Shown: positions 35,280-46,441 of the stretch, in pieces
Layout of the letters: every line of letters begins with the position of its first letter
How positions within the stretch are numbered: position 1 is the stretch's first letter
The notes under the pieces: model-generated
The model's database searches: none
Seen by the model: the letters and a program-made list of their open reading frames with translations, nothing else
What the model was told of the DNA's origin: nothing
Origin: Micropterus salmoides
Lineage: Eukaryota > Chordata > Actinopteri > Centrarchiformes > Centrarchidae
DNA length: 64,000 bases
Reading direction: 5' to 3'
Assembly (NCBI RefSeq): GCF_014851395.1
Contig: NW_024041150.1
Span: forward strand, 26,215,225-26,279,224
Program-made: the position numbers and the translations under genes

Positions 35280-35399
35280 TACCCAGGTCCAATGGATTAA
35301 AGCACTGGGGATGGCATTGCAAAGCCCTGCATGAGGATCCATGTTACATGTCCTGTTGGCCAGCATCCAAAAAATGTTAAGTGACAAAAAAAACATTAA

Positions 35400-35830
35400 T
35401 TAAGTAACATTAATTAGCATTCTCTCTGCTAAAGTGACATTTCCCATCCCTACCTGCGGAGCAAGGGTCTGGGCTCTATCCTCCACCAAAAGTGTCATGT
35501 TGATCCCTCTCCTGCCTCCACTAATGTCAGCATTAATAACTCAACATGATGTCATCTCCTTAGCTTATGTCCAGCAGGAGGTGCTGGGAGCCGCCTGTGC
35601 AAGTTGTTTTGACGATTAATCTGCACCAAGTTGTAGTGCCGAGGGTGGGCCTGCTGAATGAGTGGGGTCCTGTCTGATGAGAGACAAGGTGATAATTGCC
35701 TTTGTGTTGCGGACGAGAAAGGGCAGGGGCAGTCAAGGGCAACGCCGCGGCCAACTATGGTAAATCTGTCACCGCACGCCTTGCGAGGCAGAGCCGAGCG
35801 CTGCAAACACAGACTTTGTTTGGCTTCTCT
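35400..35830. other. Candidate conserved noncoding element (unproven)
   Basis: TTAAGTAACATTAATTAGCA, CTCTGCTAAAGTGACATTTC, CAGCATTAATAACTCAACAT, GATTAATCTGCACCAAGTTG and GAGACAAGGTGATAATTGCC are TAAT-rich motifs spread through a unique, moderately GC-richer block. There is no credible coding frame. Of the unproven candidates it is one of the longest. Confidence 0.3.
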
Positions 35831-36193
35831 GTTTGGAAGGTGGGTGGTTAATGGGGGTGGGCTATGTGGTTTTTAGTCTGTGTGTGTCTGCGGATACGTT
35901 CCTGTGTATGCGTGTGCAGACAGCTTTGCTTGTTTGTGTTTATATTTGCCTTGGCCATGTAATCTTGTCTGCAGGATAAGCTAAATGTGTTTTCCTTGTA
36001 AACACCATTTCAGCTTTTGTTATAGCAGATGTGCATCAGTCGACTGTAGGCTTTTAGATGGTCATCATTTGTCTGGTGGCCGTAACACATTGTTAGACAG
36101 GGATAAGTGGCTTTTGGTAACACTATAAGTTTAGCAATGTGTTAAATGTTTGATTTTATTCTAAAACTATTACATCAAGTGGTAAAAGTTTCT

Positions 36194-36194
<1 letters not shown>

Positions 36195-36227
<33 letters not shown>
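36195..36227. repeat. (CTAT)8 microsatellite
   Basis: Uninterrupted CTAT units after TTTCTT. Confidence 0.95.
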
Positions 36228-36794
36228 CTCAGACATGGGTAAAAAAGGTGAGAAGGATACGCAAGCCGATAACCACACAGAGACGGTGTCAGAGGTGTCT
36301 GTTTAAGCTTACATGTCTGTATAGATAAGCAAAAAGGTGAGGAGTTTGCGCGCCTTTATCTTTTTTTGTTTCTGTATAATGGGTTAGGATGAAACATGTA
36401 AAATAACACAATTTCAATTAAAAATCCCAAACTTAAAACATGACTTTTTACTAAAACAGACTATCAAGAATTTGCAAATGAGAGTCACTGAAGATTACAC
36501 CTTTTTATGTTAAATTGAATACTGATATATATAGTGGTCTGTGTATGTGTGCGCGGGAGAATGATTCCTTTTCAAGGTAAAGATTAAAACTCTGTGTGGT
36601 TTTGTTGTTTTACAGCCCTTTGGCCTTCTTCACTGTGGGTACCGATGACATTGAAGTCCTTTGTACTGTAATTCTTGGTAGCAACGTGAATCATCCTGTA
36701 CTATTGTATTTCATATATGTGCTCAGTGAAGGACTTATGGGTGACTTTCATCACATTATGCTGATATTTTCACTTCTTTCCCTTCTATATGAAG

Positions 36795-36890
36795 CGACAT
36801 CCAGCTAGCTCAGGCTAGCATAAAGACTGGATACATGGGAAAACAGATGCCCGGTTCTTTTTAGCTCAGCTGCAATTTTAGTTACGCTTT
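36795..36890 (+). repeat. 'Repeat B' fragment (AGCATAAAGACTGGAAAC-type)
   Basis: TCAGGCTAGCATAAAGACTG, GATACATGGGAAAACAG and CCGGTTCTTTTTAGCTC follow the beginning of a percomorph repeat better preserved at 58650-58885. Only the start is present here. Confidence 0.5.
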
Positions 36891-36999
36891 AAAATACATT
36901 TTTGACCCTGAGCAAAAAATCTTACCTCATGGTCCATTTAGTTGCAGCTCTGGAGTATTCACTCGTGTCACATGGTCTTCGTCAAAAGACAGATTTCAC

Positions 37000-37830
37000 G
37001 GAATTGTAGTTAGAATAATTTGAAATTGTGATTAGCAAGGAGTGCTCCACTACATTGTGTGCAGTCACGTGATTTGATGACACTCAAAATTCGGAATGAG
37101 GCAGAAGGTGAAAGACAGAATGGACGAGATGGAGGAAAGCCCACACCGTGCTAGTCATTGTTGCCTCGCTACCTCGATAACATAATAGACAGCTGCCTCA
37201 GAAGGCATCACTTTCAAGTGAAGGCAGCTCTGTTTATATCAGTTTCGAACAGCCTTCTAGGGCAGCACTTACAGCAACGTGTGACGTCAGCACGCCGTCT
37301 TGCGTCTAGCCATAGCATCAGCTAACTAGCTACTGAAAAGCCAAACGGCTAACAGATGCCTCAGAAATCATACTGAACAAATGTGGTTGGTTTCAGTCAC
37401 GGGCTAATATTATAGATCAGTGTTTAGTTCTCGCTAGATTTTCAAAAATCATAGGGAGAAAACTACTAAAAACTTTTAAAAATGTATATTTGTGTAGAAA
37501 TTCGGCTTGTTTGTCCGCCATCTGGACCAGTTTTTGAAAGCTTCGGCGGCCGCAGCCGCAGCCGCGCTGCTTTATGGGGAATAGTCAGCATCAAGTGACC
37601 ATCGATGCTGCCTTCAAAAGTGGCCATCAATGGGGCAGCTTGAAAGCATCTCAGGAGACAGGAAGAGATCGTTCGAGCCGTTTCAAACAGCACTCGATGC
37701 CTCGCTGTCCTGTTAGACACCTTCTGAGACAGCAGTTTAGCCCGTTACGAACACAGCCATTGTGTTGTGCCAGTCAACATGTGTGTGAAATCTGGAATCA
37801 CCCCATTCCCACAAAATTCTAATTCTAATT
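37000..37830. repeat. Possible foldback element with scattered inverted repeats
   Basis: Left-side blocks such as GTAGTTAGAATAATTTGAAA, ACAGATTTCACGG and GTGAAGGCAGC have imperfect reverse-complement partners on the right (TTCTAATTCTAATTATTCTC, GTGTGTGAAATCTGG, GATGCTGCCTTC). The centre contains a CpG-rich GGCGGCCGCAGCCGCAGCCG run at 37544-37565. The pattern suggests an old DNA transposon with long imperfect arms. Exact ends and a target duplication were not found. Confidence 0.3.
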
Positions 37831-38249
37831 ATTCTCTTTCAATAAATGTTTTTAAAGTGCGTAAATAAATCCAAAATTGTAATCCTAACCCTGGGTCGTC
37901 AGTGCACATGTGTAGCATGCGTAGCATGTATGTGTAGTGGCAGTGGAGGAATACTTGCTGAAAAGACAGCGCCCCAGCTTCACCAGTGTTGTACCGAGTT
38001 GTCCGCACCTCGCGAGACTTTCGGGTAATTTATCAATGTTGATGAACCACACAAAGAATATTTGATCGTTTTTAAATAGCCGGCTACTTGAAATAGACCC
38101 GCGAGGAAACGTGTCATTATAAATAACAGAAAAGTAGAAACTATATATAATAAAAGAAAATATCCTATCTACAGCTTTACAACAGAGCCTGTTATCATTA
38201 ATTGTCATATAAAAATATAATTTGACTAAATAAAAAGCTAGAAAATGTA

Positions 38250-38676
38250 CTCAGTAGAGCACAGACCTCCGCTGACAAGGTATATTTAGTCATGTGTCTG
38301 TCTACTACCACTACTGTAGTGAGCAGGCTAATATATTTTCAGGTCAAACCTAGAATTATTAATAATCCTGGGTTTCAGCCTCATCACCATGGCCACCAAG
38401 TTCTATATTTAAAGTTAATGTAATTTACTGTATGTTAATTATATTTATGCTAAATAAAGTTGTAGTTCTGATTACTTGTTTTCTTGTTTGTTTTTTCTTG
38501 TTTTTGTTTTTAACTGTATTGCTGTAAATCAGTGTCATTGTTATTAAAGCTTTTACATGGTATGACACAATCTGATGTCCCCTATACTTGATTTTAACTT
38601 TAAATTTGCAACCAGCACTTATTATACAGCATCATGACTCAATACACCTCCTTGGCGGAGGTCTGGCTTTACTGAG
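38250..38676. mobile_element. MITE-like element with CTCAGTA termini
   Basis: CTCAGTAGAGCACAGACCTC, CGCTGACAAGGTATA at the left and ACACCTCCTTGGCGGAGGTC, TGGCTTTACTGAG at the right are inverted copies of about 33 bp with small indels. The interior is AT-rich and noncoding (427 bp in all). The CCTCCGCCAAGGAGGTGT motif is familiar from fish repeats. A target duplication is not obvious, so the superfamily is open. Confidence 0.6.
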
Positions 38677-39329
38677 TTTATCTAATAATAGAATTTATTG
38701 ACACAAATGTAGTTGCCATGATCACCATTACAAGTACTGATCTGAGTTATCAGATCATGTTTTGATCAGGAAAAGTAATCCAGTCAGAGAAAGATTTGCA
38801 CTTCAGCAGTTCAGGTCAAGCTTGCAATTTTGCAAAATTTCCATGATTTCTCTGAATTAGCATTTTAAATGTAATGTCTTTAACGTTAGCTTGCAATGGC
38901 AATTAAAGACAGCTGTGACGAGTCCATCAGGAGTACTGCTGAAGGCATTATGGCAGAAAGTAAGCGCTTCCAAACAAAACTTGCTATGTCAACCAAATTA
39001 ACTCATATACAATTTGCAATGCTCTTGAAGGTCTCCTCGTCATCAAAACAAACCCCATTCCCTGTTCCAGACTGGAGAAAGTATGTTATAATGTAGTGCA
39101 GCATCAGTAAGAGATGTTTATGCTTCTACCACCAATGGTTTTAACCACATAACATGCTTTGGATGATATACACTACAGGGTCTACTCAATGAAGATACAC
39201 CTGTTGATTGGCTGTGTTTAAAGCAAAGTTGGTGAATCATTAGAGTTTTTCTGCAGCAATAGCCATGTTCAGTACTGCCAAAGGAAGGCCAGACTGAAAC
39301 TAGTAAACATTAGTCTGACGTAAGTTGCT
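38677..39329. other. No gene recognised
   Basis: Unique AT-rich DNA. A 66-codon frame (38896-39096) has no recognisable content. The LINE 3' flank may extend into 39160-39330, but no polyadenylation tail or target duplication was identified. Confidence 0.45.
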
Positions 39330-39336
39330 AAATTAA

Positions 39337-39984
39337 TCAGTTGGTTGCAGGTGCGGTTTTCTCATTAGGGATTGGGGCGATGCACAACCAAACTAATGGT
39401 AGTGGCTTGGGAGCCACTACCATTAGCTCAGTTTTGCTGCTGTTTAGTTTGAATAGGTTAGATGACATCCAGGGTTTTATTTCATTCAGACAGTTTACAA
39501 GTGACAGAGGGGGAAGTTGAGTGGATGGTTTGGTGCTAAGATACAGCTGTGTGTCGTCAGCATAACAGTGGAAACTGAGACCATGGCGGCGTATTATCTG
39601 GCCAAGGGGGAGCATGTAAATGGTGAAAAGGAGGGGTCGAAACACAGCGCCTTGGGGAACACCTTGTTTGACTGGGGCCAGGGGGGAGCTGGAGTCTCTT
39701 AAGGCGACGAACTGTTCCTTATTAGCGAGGTATGAGTGGAACCAGGAGAGTGCTGAACCGGTGAGGCCAACACATTCAGATAGATGGAAAACTGTGTCAA
39801 AGGCTGAAAAATCCAGGAATTTGGAGCAGAAGTTAGGAGTGTCAAAGGGGCAGGGGGCATCATGAGGGCAGAGCAGCTGGTTTATGGTAGAGAAGAGCAT
39901 TCTGGGTTGCTTTTGCTGGTTACCAATGAGGTTGGAATAGTATTGTGTTTTGGCCTTGGAGAGAGCTTCTTTATAAGACCTCAC
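39337..39984 (-). pseudogene. L2-type reverse transcriptase, internally deleted
   Basis: A 215-codon frame begins SYKEALSKAKTQYYSNLIGN (the segment leading into the polymerase), reaches FCSKFLDF, and then jumps to SAFDTVFHLSE. It continues with the palm motif region QGVPQGAVFRPLLFTIYMLP, the catalytic FHCYADDTQLYLS box and NCLNEIKPWMSSNLFKLNSS. It ends prematurely after LMVVAPKP. In intact L2-type enzymes well over 100 residues, including the first conserved polymerase blocks, separate the KFLDFF-like and LDLSAAFDT-like segments; here they are fused. The thumb and C-terminal part are also lost. It cannot be a working polymerase. Confidence 0.85.
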
Positions 39985-40480
39985 ATGGTCTTTGAAGACC
40001 TCTAGGTGGACAGTGAGGCCAGATTTTTTTTATGATGCCTCTCCAGCTGACAACCAGCGGCTTTCATGGAGCTAAGTTCGGTGGTGAACCAGGGGGCAGG
40101 ACAGAAGAAAGAGACAGTCCGGGTCTTGAGTGAAGCAAAAGAGTCCAGACTGAGAGACAAAGCTGTATTATAGTGGGCCATCCACGCCGGCGGCCGGGGG
40201 ATCAGAGGCCAGGTGGGTCCCTAAAGTACTGTCTGTAGGGACCCAGTTCCTGAATGTGATGGTACGTTTGAGTTTTTTCCTGGGCAGAAGGACTGGAACA
40301 TAAAAAAGGATGGCACTGTGGTCAGATACAGCTAGGTCGATGCATTGCAGCTGAGAGGGAGTGGTACCAGTGGAGCACACCAGATGCATTGTGTGACCTT
40401 TGACGTGAGTGTTACCTTTGACCTGCTGAATGATATTCAGGCAGTCCAATAGTGACAGGAATTCAGCAGCAAAGGGACAG

Positions 40481-40526
40481 CTGTTAGAGTCCACATGGAT
40501 AGATCTGTTAGAGTCCACATGGATAT
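40481..40526. repeat. 24-bp tandem duplication inside the LINE endonuclease
   Basis: CTGTTAGAGTCCACATGGAT plus AGAT is followed immediately by a second CTGTTAGAGTCCACATGGAT. It duplicates the codons around the HVD active-site block in frame. Confidence 0.9.
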
Positions 40527-40610
40527 TTAAGTCGAGCAGGAGTGTGGATGGAGACATGGAGCAGACGGAGATGAGTAGCTCTGATAGCTCAGCCATGAAG
40601 ATGGTGGAGG

Positions 40611-40639
40611 TTTTTTTTTGGGGGGGGGGGGGGGGGGGG
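40611..40639. repeat. T9-G20 homopolymer tract
   Basis: Nine T's then twenty consecutive G's, followed by CGATAAACAAGG. It lies within the LINE endonuclease frame, where it reads as a proline and glutamine/lysine insertion on the minus strand. The length in the real genome is uncertain because such runs are error-prone in sequencing. Confidence 0.8.
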
Positions 40640-41470
40640 CGATAAACAAGGACTACCTGGAGATGTGCAGACCCAGCCAATGTAAAGTGAAGACACTCAA
40701 ATGAGGTGATGTTAGGCACTAGAAGTTCTTTCACTGGGATGTCAGCTCGATGTATAACAGCCAGACCACCACCACGGCCCATGGAGCGAGGCTGATTTTG
40801 CCAAGTTCTGTTAAGCACAGAAAATCTTTTTCCTGTCAGCAATGATGTCATGTATGAGTAGTGCTTTATTATTTAGGAAGCGTGTGTTCAATAACATGAA
40901 CATTGCAGTCTTGTTATTAGGTGCTGAGGCATGCAGTGTAGTAGGAGCAACATCAACATAGACCAGGGGCCTCAGATTGACAGAACACACATGTGGTTTG
41001 TTGTGATGACATTGTTTCATTGCGACAGAGCGTCTGTCCGACAGAAGAGTGGGAATAGCATGGTCCATGTAAATAAACTTACGTAGGGAGCCCCTATGTA
41101 CATAGCGGAGCGACGCAGGAGTTTGAGAGATTTAATGGTATCAAGGCAATTTGGTATGATGTGACAGAAAAGGTTCAGGAGCTCCGGGGAGGAGTATTTA
41201 ATTAGTGTCATGATGGTACGAGGAGTCACCAGCTAGCTTATCTACCATAGACAGAGGATGCATCCAACATTCGACCACATCAACAGTGTTGCAGTGAAGA
41301 CGAGGCAGAATAGTCGATATAATCCAGGTTTCGTGGCAGAGTTATCCAGTCGGTGGTACCGGAGAATATAACCCCAATTTGTTTGTCCGTGGTGGATCAC
41401 CAGCTGGGGCAGACACCTGACGGCTAGCCAGCATGGGTGAGTAGACTACAGAGCCGCAGTTGCACCGAGC

Positions 41471-42745
41471 AACCGTCTAACAATTGGCAATATAGAGATT
41501 TGCAGATCCAAAACACACCTTATCCTAGCTGCCAGGACATTAATAACTCAATGAAGCTTAATGACTCAAGTTTGTGAAAACGGTAATTTGTGAAGCAGCA
41601 ACACACACGCCAGTGTCCTCACTTTGCCGTGACGGGTCCCTTAGCTGCAATGCAAGATTAACTTTAAATAATTTTATTCATTGCACATTATCAGCTCCAG
41701 TGTCACTGTGCTTTATTCTGGATTTGTTGTACCTAAATAAAAGGTTTGTCATAGCTAAATCAGATGATTGTGAGAATCGTTCTTTTTTTCATTATTGCTA
41801 AAGTAGTTGCCTTTACATCTAAAGGTCTTTGAGAGTCTGTTGATCTGATCTGATTTGGTAGGAGCTGCCACAGGTTGGTTGTCTTGGTTTATGTTATTGT
41901 TGACATATTCATCTTCTACAATCTGCTCTCTGACAGCTGGAAACTAAACCTGTATGACACAAGGTTCACAAGTACGTGAAGCACTGGACAAGAGTTAAGC
42001 TCCTCTCTTTGAACTTTGGTACAAAGAATTTTCCCTACAAATAGTTGTGAATGTGGGTTTGCCCCCCTTAAAGGAAGTCAAAGACATAAAAACGGCAGTT
42101 GTTATTTTGCAGGGGGTTGTGTATGTATGTATTTTTTGGCCGGGTGCAGTGACATGCAGTGAAGGGCACTGTAATACCGTACTGGCAGCAACTGACAGCT
42201 TTTGCGCTTAGTTAGTGTTAGTAGGTCCCAACACAAGAGGCAAATTTGAATATGTCATGTATTAACCCATCAAGGCATTGAGCTTGTTGTCGTGTTAATC
42301 TATTGCTGACTGTCCTCAGTCAAACAAGTCACCTCTAACACTTGCCTTTGTCCAGATATTTGCATCCGTGGCAGTGAGCCCTAAAAGCAAGATAAAAAAG
42401 CAGCCATCTTTCTTTTTATGCCCTTACTTTCTCAGTATGTGAGGCGTCGTGGGCTGCAAAAATATATTTGTCACAGCTCCTTATTTTCTCCATGACTTGG
42501 ACGTTACGGCAGTACCTTCATTAGCCACTGGGGATCTTGACTGTATCTTGACTGGTTGTAATACTAATTAAATCATTATGATACAACACGGGTCCCTTCA
42601 TGCACCTTTCCTTAAGCCCTCTTTTCCCATGTAGGCAACTAATGTGACACTGTTTTGGTTCCAATCAAACTACTGATTCCTAAAAGGGATGTGTGTTTGC
42701 ACAAAGGGTTTAAATGTGCTTGTTTGTATATATTAGTGTGTGTGT

Positions 42746-42804
<59 letters not shown>

Positions 42805-45233
42805 TGCACACGTGTGAGAGAGAAAGAGATGAGTCGCTTTGCATGTTGGCTGTGCTAGTCAGGAATTGATCGGCCACATGCATTAGCAGATTGCCTATTG
42901 ATGAGGGGCAAGATTTATAAAGCTCTGATTGATGTTAGCAATCTAGGAGTATAAATAAATGAATATGTGCCTGCCCTAGTTGGGGATGGCAGTAAAGTCT
43001 TGATTTGCAAGCTCATCTGCAATTGCAAATGTCACATTTAGTATGCCCTCATCACTAAGCACCACTGACGGATAATGTATACGGTGAAGTCAGATGTCAG
43101 GCACACTGAAAGGAACACGTCTCTCAGTGCTCTTCATTTATAGCGAAACAACAATATGAGACCTTTACAGATAAAGTTGAGGGAAAACATATATACATTT
43201 AAAATGGAATCTACACTTTCCTTTATATTGTTGATTGTAGTTTGATCTCAACTGAAGTAAAAATCTAGTGGATCTGTTTAAAATTCATGTTTGAGCAAAC
43301 CCTTTAAAAGCAATGAGAAAAGGCCCATGAAATGATATTGTGTGTTAATCATTGGTTAACATGTTTATGCCTGCCTATATATGAATTGTATGTTTCAGGG
43401 GCAAACTATATTTTCATAATATGGGTACACCTTGTGCTGAGCTATATTTATCAAAGTTGTACATTTGCACATTTATTAAAAGTTTCTAGTAGTGGTTTTA
43501 GTTAGTAATTCTACATGTAATTATTGTATAATTTGTTTGTAAATCAGTTGTAATTTTGGCGCGCATTACATGTATTGTTTGGGCATTAAAATGATTTTGT
43601 ATGTCGCAGAATTACTCATCCACCCCCTGTAATCAGCCATTTCCAGCAAAAAAAAGCTCCGATAAGCCCACTGTTATAGAGTAATTGCATTGAAAGAAAC
43701 ACTGTTCTTTCCTAACTAAAGTTTTAATATAAACATTTCATACCATCAAATTATATCAAAAGAGAACACATCAAAGTCACATTCTTAGAGAAAATATTAG
43801 GGGAGGGGTGTTTTGGTTTTGAATTTTCATATTACTTGTCTGAAAAGTTTAAAACTGCCAGTCACAGCGCTACATGATGAAAATGAATCCGCTAATGGAG
43901 AGCAGGATTGAATGCCGCACAGAAAAAGAAATGCATGACAATGAACAAATTACACTTTTAGACAGAGCAGAAATATTTTTTGTTTCATATTAAATCATAC
44001 CAGTTTAATTGAAATATACTGTATGTGTCCATAGAGAGTGTAGTCATATATTAACCAAACTTTCATTAGTAGTGGTGCAACTAGGATAGCTTGACCTATG
44101 AAAGAATATTTCAGTGTATTGCAGATGAAGTATCTTGCATGTTTATTTCAAATAAGCATGTAACTTTGGCAGTGAGCAGCAGAAGTGGTACTAAATGAAG
44201 AGCTCTTGGAGAGCCGGCTCCCGGAAAATAATGGAGCCATAAGATCCAGCCCCCTTCAAAGAGCCGTAATTCCCATCATTAGTGATACGACAGCTGCCAC
44301 CTTAAAATGAATGAAGGAATTCATTCAGTGTAAGACTCACTCATTTGTTAATTATTGACTACAAACTCTGTCATTGTCATTGCTTATGTGATTCTAAATG
44401 TGTATTGACTGGAGAAATGATCATATACTCATAATGCTGTTCACGTACATGCATATAGATCCATACAGACATATATATATATATATATGCATATTCATGC
44501 ACATAAATGACAACACTTAAACATATTAAAGCAGAAAATTTTGATATAAAATATCCAGCAAAGTGTTTGAGGTGGAAAACACAGAAATGCAAACAGAACT
44601 ACATCCGTCCTACTAATTCATATGTGATTAACTATTTTTTATTTATTAATGCATATATTCCAAATTTCAACATGTGAACAAAAATGTGATTTTTTTGTTT
44701 TTGCTGTTTATTTTTGTATTCACAGATTTGTATTATGATGTACTAATGTTAAAATGCCTGGTAATAAGAAGGTGTTCACGATCAACTCTAGATTTATGTT
44801 CATGCTGAGCTGAAACTTTTGAATTTCTGAATGTAAATGTAATTTCTGTGGTTTTGCTCAATCTGCCAAATTTACTATATATGTAGCTCTGCAGTCCTTA
44901 AATGTTAAAATGTTATTTACCAGGCCATGTTGATAAGCTGAGGTTTACAATCAAATGTGTGAAGTTAAGAGTTGATTTGGTGAGACCTGTTTTTATATGT
45001 TGGAATACTTAAAAGACATAGTGAATATGTACCAGGTCAGCTCGAGTTTTGGTCAAGTCATGTTGCATTTTCCCACATGTTTTGATTTGCTGTACATATG
45101 TGGGAGATCTGCTAAATGAATTAACGTGGTAAATGTTTGAGGATATCAGTGATGAATTTGAGTGTTGCCATTTTGCATTTGAATGGGTGGCTGTTTCTCC
45201 TTTTTATATAGTGAATAAAAAAATGACAAAAAG
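41471..45233. other. No gene; scraps of repeats
   Basis: 42080-42160 (AAAAACGGCAGTTGTTATTT, TTTTTGGCCGGGTGCAGTGA) resembles the middle of repeat B. 44065-44290 (AGTAGTGGTGCAACTAGGAT; GGAGAGCCGGCTCCCGGAAA; AAAGAGCCGTAATTCCCATC) resembles a fish repeat with GAGCCGGCTC motifs, possibly hAT-derived. An AT run lies at 44470-44488. The rest is AT-rich and unassigned. Confidence 0.4.
42753..42800. repeat. (TG)24 microsatellite
   Basis: Forty-eight bases of uninterrupted TG, flanked by imperfect TGTA/CGCG units. Confidence 0.95.
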
Positions 45234-45510
45234 AGGGGGGCGGCTCAGGCTCAGAAGATAGAGCGGGTTGCCTGTTAATCAGAAGATCGGCGGTTCAATC
45301 CCGGCTCCTCCAGGCCGCATGTCAAAGTGTCCTTGGGCAAGATACTGAACCCTGAATTGCCCCTGGTGGCTGTTCCACTGGTGTATGAATGTGTGTGAAT
45401 GTTAGTTTCTGTTTGAGCACTTGAGCTCAAATGTGATGTAGTGCAAAAGTGCTTTGAGTGGTCGAAAAGACTAGAAAGGCTCTATACAAATACGGAGCAT
45501 TTACATATAC
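45234..45510 (+). mobile_element. tRNA-derived teleost SINE
   Basis: It starts GGGGGGCGGCTCAGGCTCAG with a box A-like region (AGATAGAGCGGGTTGCC). Box B follows as CGGCGGTTCAATCCCGGCTC. Then come CATGTCAAAGTGTCCTTGGG, CAAGATACTGAACCC, GGTGTATGAATGTGTGTGAA and the 3' end CTTTGAGTGGTCGAAAAGAC, TAGAAAGGCTCTATACAAAT. I recognise the whole order as a common fish SINE. A second, shorter copy is at 26290. A clear target duplication was not found. Confidence 0.8.
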
Positions 45511-45889
45511 CAAGTGCTTTACATAATAATATATTAAAAAACATTCATTTTGGAACCTGTATGCTAATGGTTACAAAAGTGATGTCCTTATTCAATGCTA
45601 TTTAGAGGAAGGTCATTCAGTTTGACCTCTGCACCAATCAGGAGATGACTGTATATCAGGACCCCCCTCGGCTCATAGACTAATCTTAGTCATAGAGACA
45701 CTCCACAGATGCCCTAGAATTTAACCTTAACAGTTAAATCATTTACTGAGGGGGAAATGCTACGATCGCGTGGCTCGTCTGACCTCCAATTTCTGTGCTC
45801 CCAACTCCCCCCAAATCTGTCCCCACTTGCTCCCCCCAACCTCTGACCTCCACCCCTCCCAGCCATGCTAAAGGAATCTAATCACACAT

Positions 45890-46060
45890 ATTTGAGATTG
45901 CAGAAACTGATACAAACTTCCTCCTGCAACCAGAATAAAAGTGATACGATTTTATCCACTGGCTGCGTGCCATGAATTCAAACCAGCGCCGGTACATTAT
46001 TTATCCGCTTAGAAGGACCCTTCTGCCCTTGGTGATTTTCACCCATCTCCAATTTTCCTT
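45890..46060. other. Candidate conserved noncoding element (unproven)
   Basis: CAGAATAAAAGTGATACGAT, TTTATCCACTGGCTGCGTGC, CATGAATTCAAACCAGCGCC and ACATTATTTATCCGCTTAG form a unique, balanced block with no open frame or repeat match. This is a guess from texture. Confidence 0.25.
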
Positions 46061-46383
46061 TTTGGTTTTGATGGGAAGATAGTTACCTGGGGTTAAGTGA
46101 TGGTTTAGTAACCTGCGCTCTATACTGAGGGGAAAGGATTTTCTTTTCTACTACAATTGAAGCGTTATCGAAGTAACAGATTAACTTGTGGTGTTAAAAT
46201 TCTCTTTATACAAATTTAGAGATCCAATTAACACTTTCCTCATGAACCTGCAAAACGATGTACTGCACGCTGGGATACCACACTGTATGGCAATGATCAC
46301 ATATATTCCAACACATTACACAGGAGCAGTACTCCTATGGCTCTTTATATTTTTATTCTATTTTAATAACATTAATCAGTCAG

Positions 46384-46413
46384 TTACTTGGCAATATACA
46401 TATTGCCAAGTAA
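46384..46413. repeat. Perfect 13-bp-arm palindrome TTACTTGGCAATA/TATTGCCAAGTAA
   Basis: The arms at 46384-46396 and 46401-46413 are exactly complementary, with a 4-base centre. It lies about 30 bp upstream of the Tc1 insertion. A diverged extra half (TACATATTGCTAAGTTA) follows. Confidence 0.85.
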
Positions 46414-46441
46414 GTACATATTGCTAAGTTATATATCACTG

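Larger units (their letters stand above)
34578..36794. other. No gene; microsatellites and a possible control block
   Basis: A GAGAGA purine tract lies near 34780-34800 and short CA and CTAT repeats are listed separately. 35400-35830 is discussed separately. Frames at 34756-34968 and 35658-35876 are chance products of purine-rich or GC-richer DNA. Confidence 0.5.
40168..40851 (-). pseudogene. L2-type AP endonuclease domain, decayed
   Basis: A 227-codon frame shows RGGGLAVIHR, the LVYRPP motif, LLLDLNIHVDSN (usual form GDFNIHVD, with the GD replaced by LD here) and the C-terminal SDHSAI motif. These are the active-site blocks of an APE-type LINE endonuclease. The stretch after VYRPP is a proline run made by the 20-G tract on the plus strand. 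A 24-bp tandem duplication repeats SIHVDSNR. The start of the domain lies upstream in another frame (40811-41068). The missing GD residue and frameshifts indicate loss of function. Confidence 0.85.
39330..41470 (-). mobile_element. Decayed L2-type LINE (non-LTR retrotransposon)
   Basis: On the minus strand the order is a 5' leader (about 41470-41230) and a short basic or leucine-rich segment. An AP-endonuclease domain and a reverse transcriptase fragment follow, with several frameshifts between them. The endonuclease N-terminus reads LLNTRFLNNKALLIHDIIAD in one frame and continues after a shift as RTWQNQ. The linker before the polymerase reads TVSFFCPAPWFTTELSSMKA, then shifts at the T-run 40026-40033. 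This matches the domain order of teleost L2-clade LINEs. The copy is long but dead. The 5' boundary is approximate. Confidence 0.8.
45511..46441. other. No gene recognised
   Basis: Unique DNA with C-rich phrases at 45780-45870, the candidate element at 45890 and a small hairpin at 46384. The frame at 46188-46427 is AT-rich chance sequence. Confidence 0.5.

Noticed and set aside
35658..35876. 72-codon frame in a GC-richer block
   Set aside because: Overlaps equally open minus-strand frames and has no recognisable content; the block is better read as possible noncoding control DNA.
36195..36227. CRISPR-like regular repetition
   Set aside because: A plain (CTAT)n microsatellite with no spacers; the genome is vertebrate.
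42655..42858. Frame rich in CVCV repeats
   Set aside because: Simple translation of the TG microsatellite.
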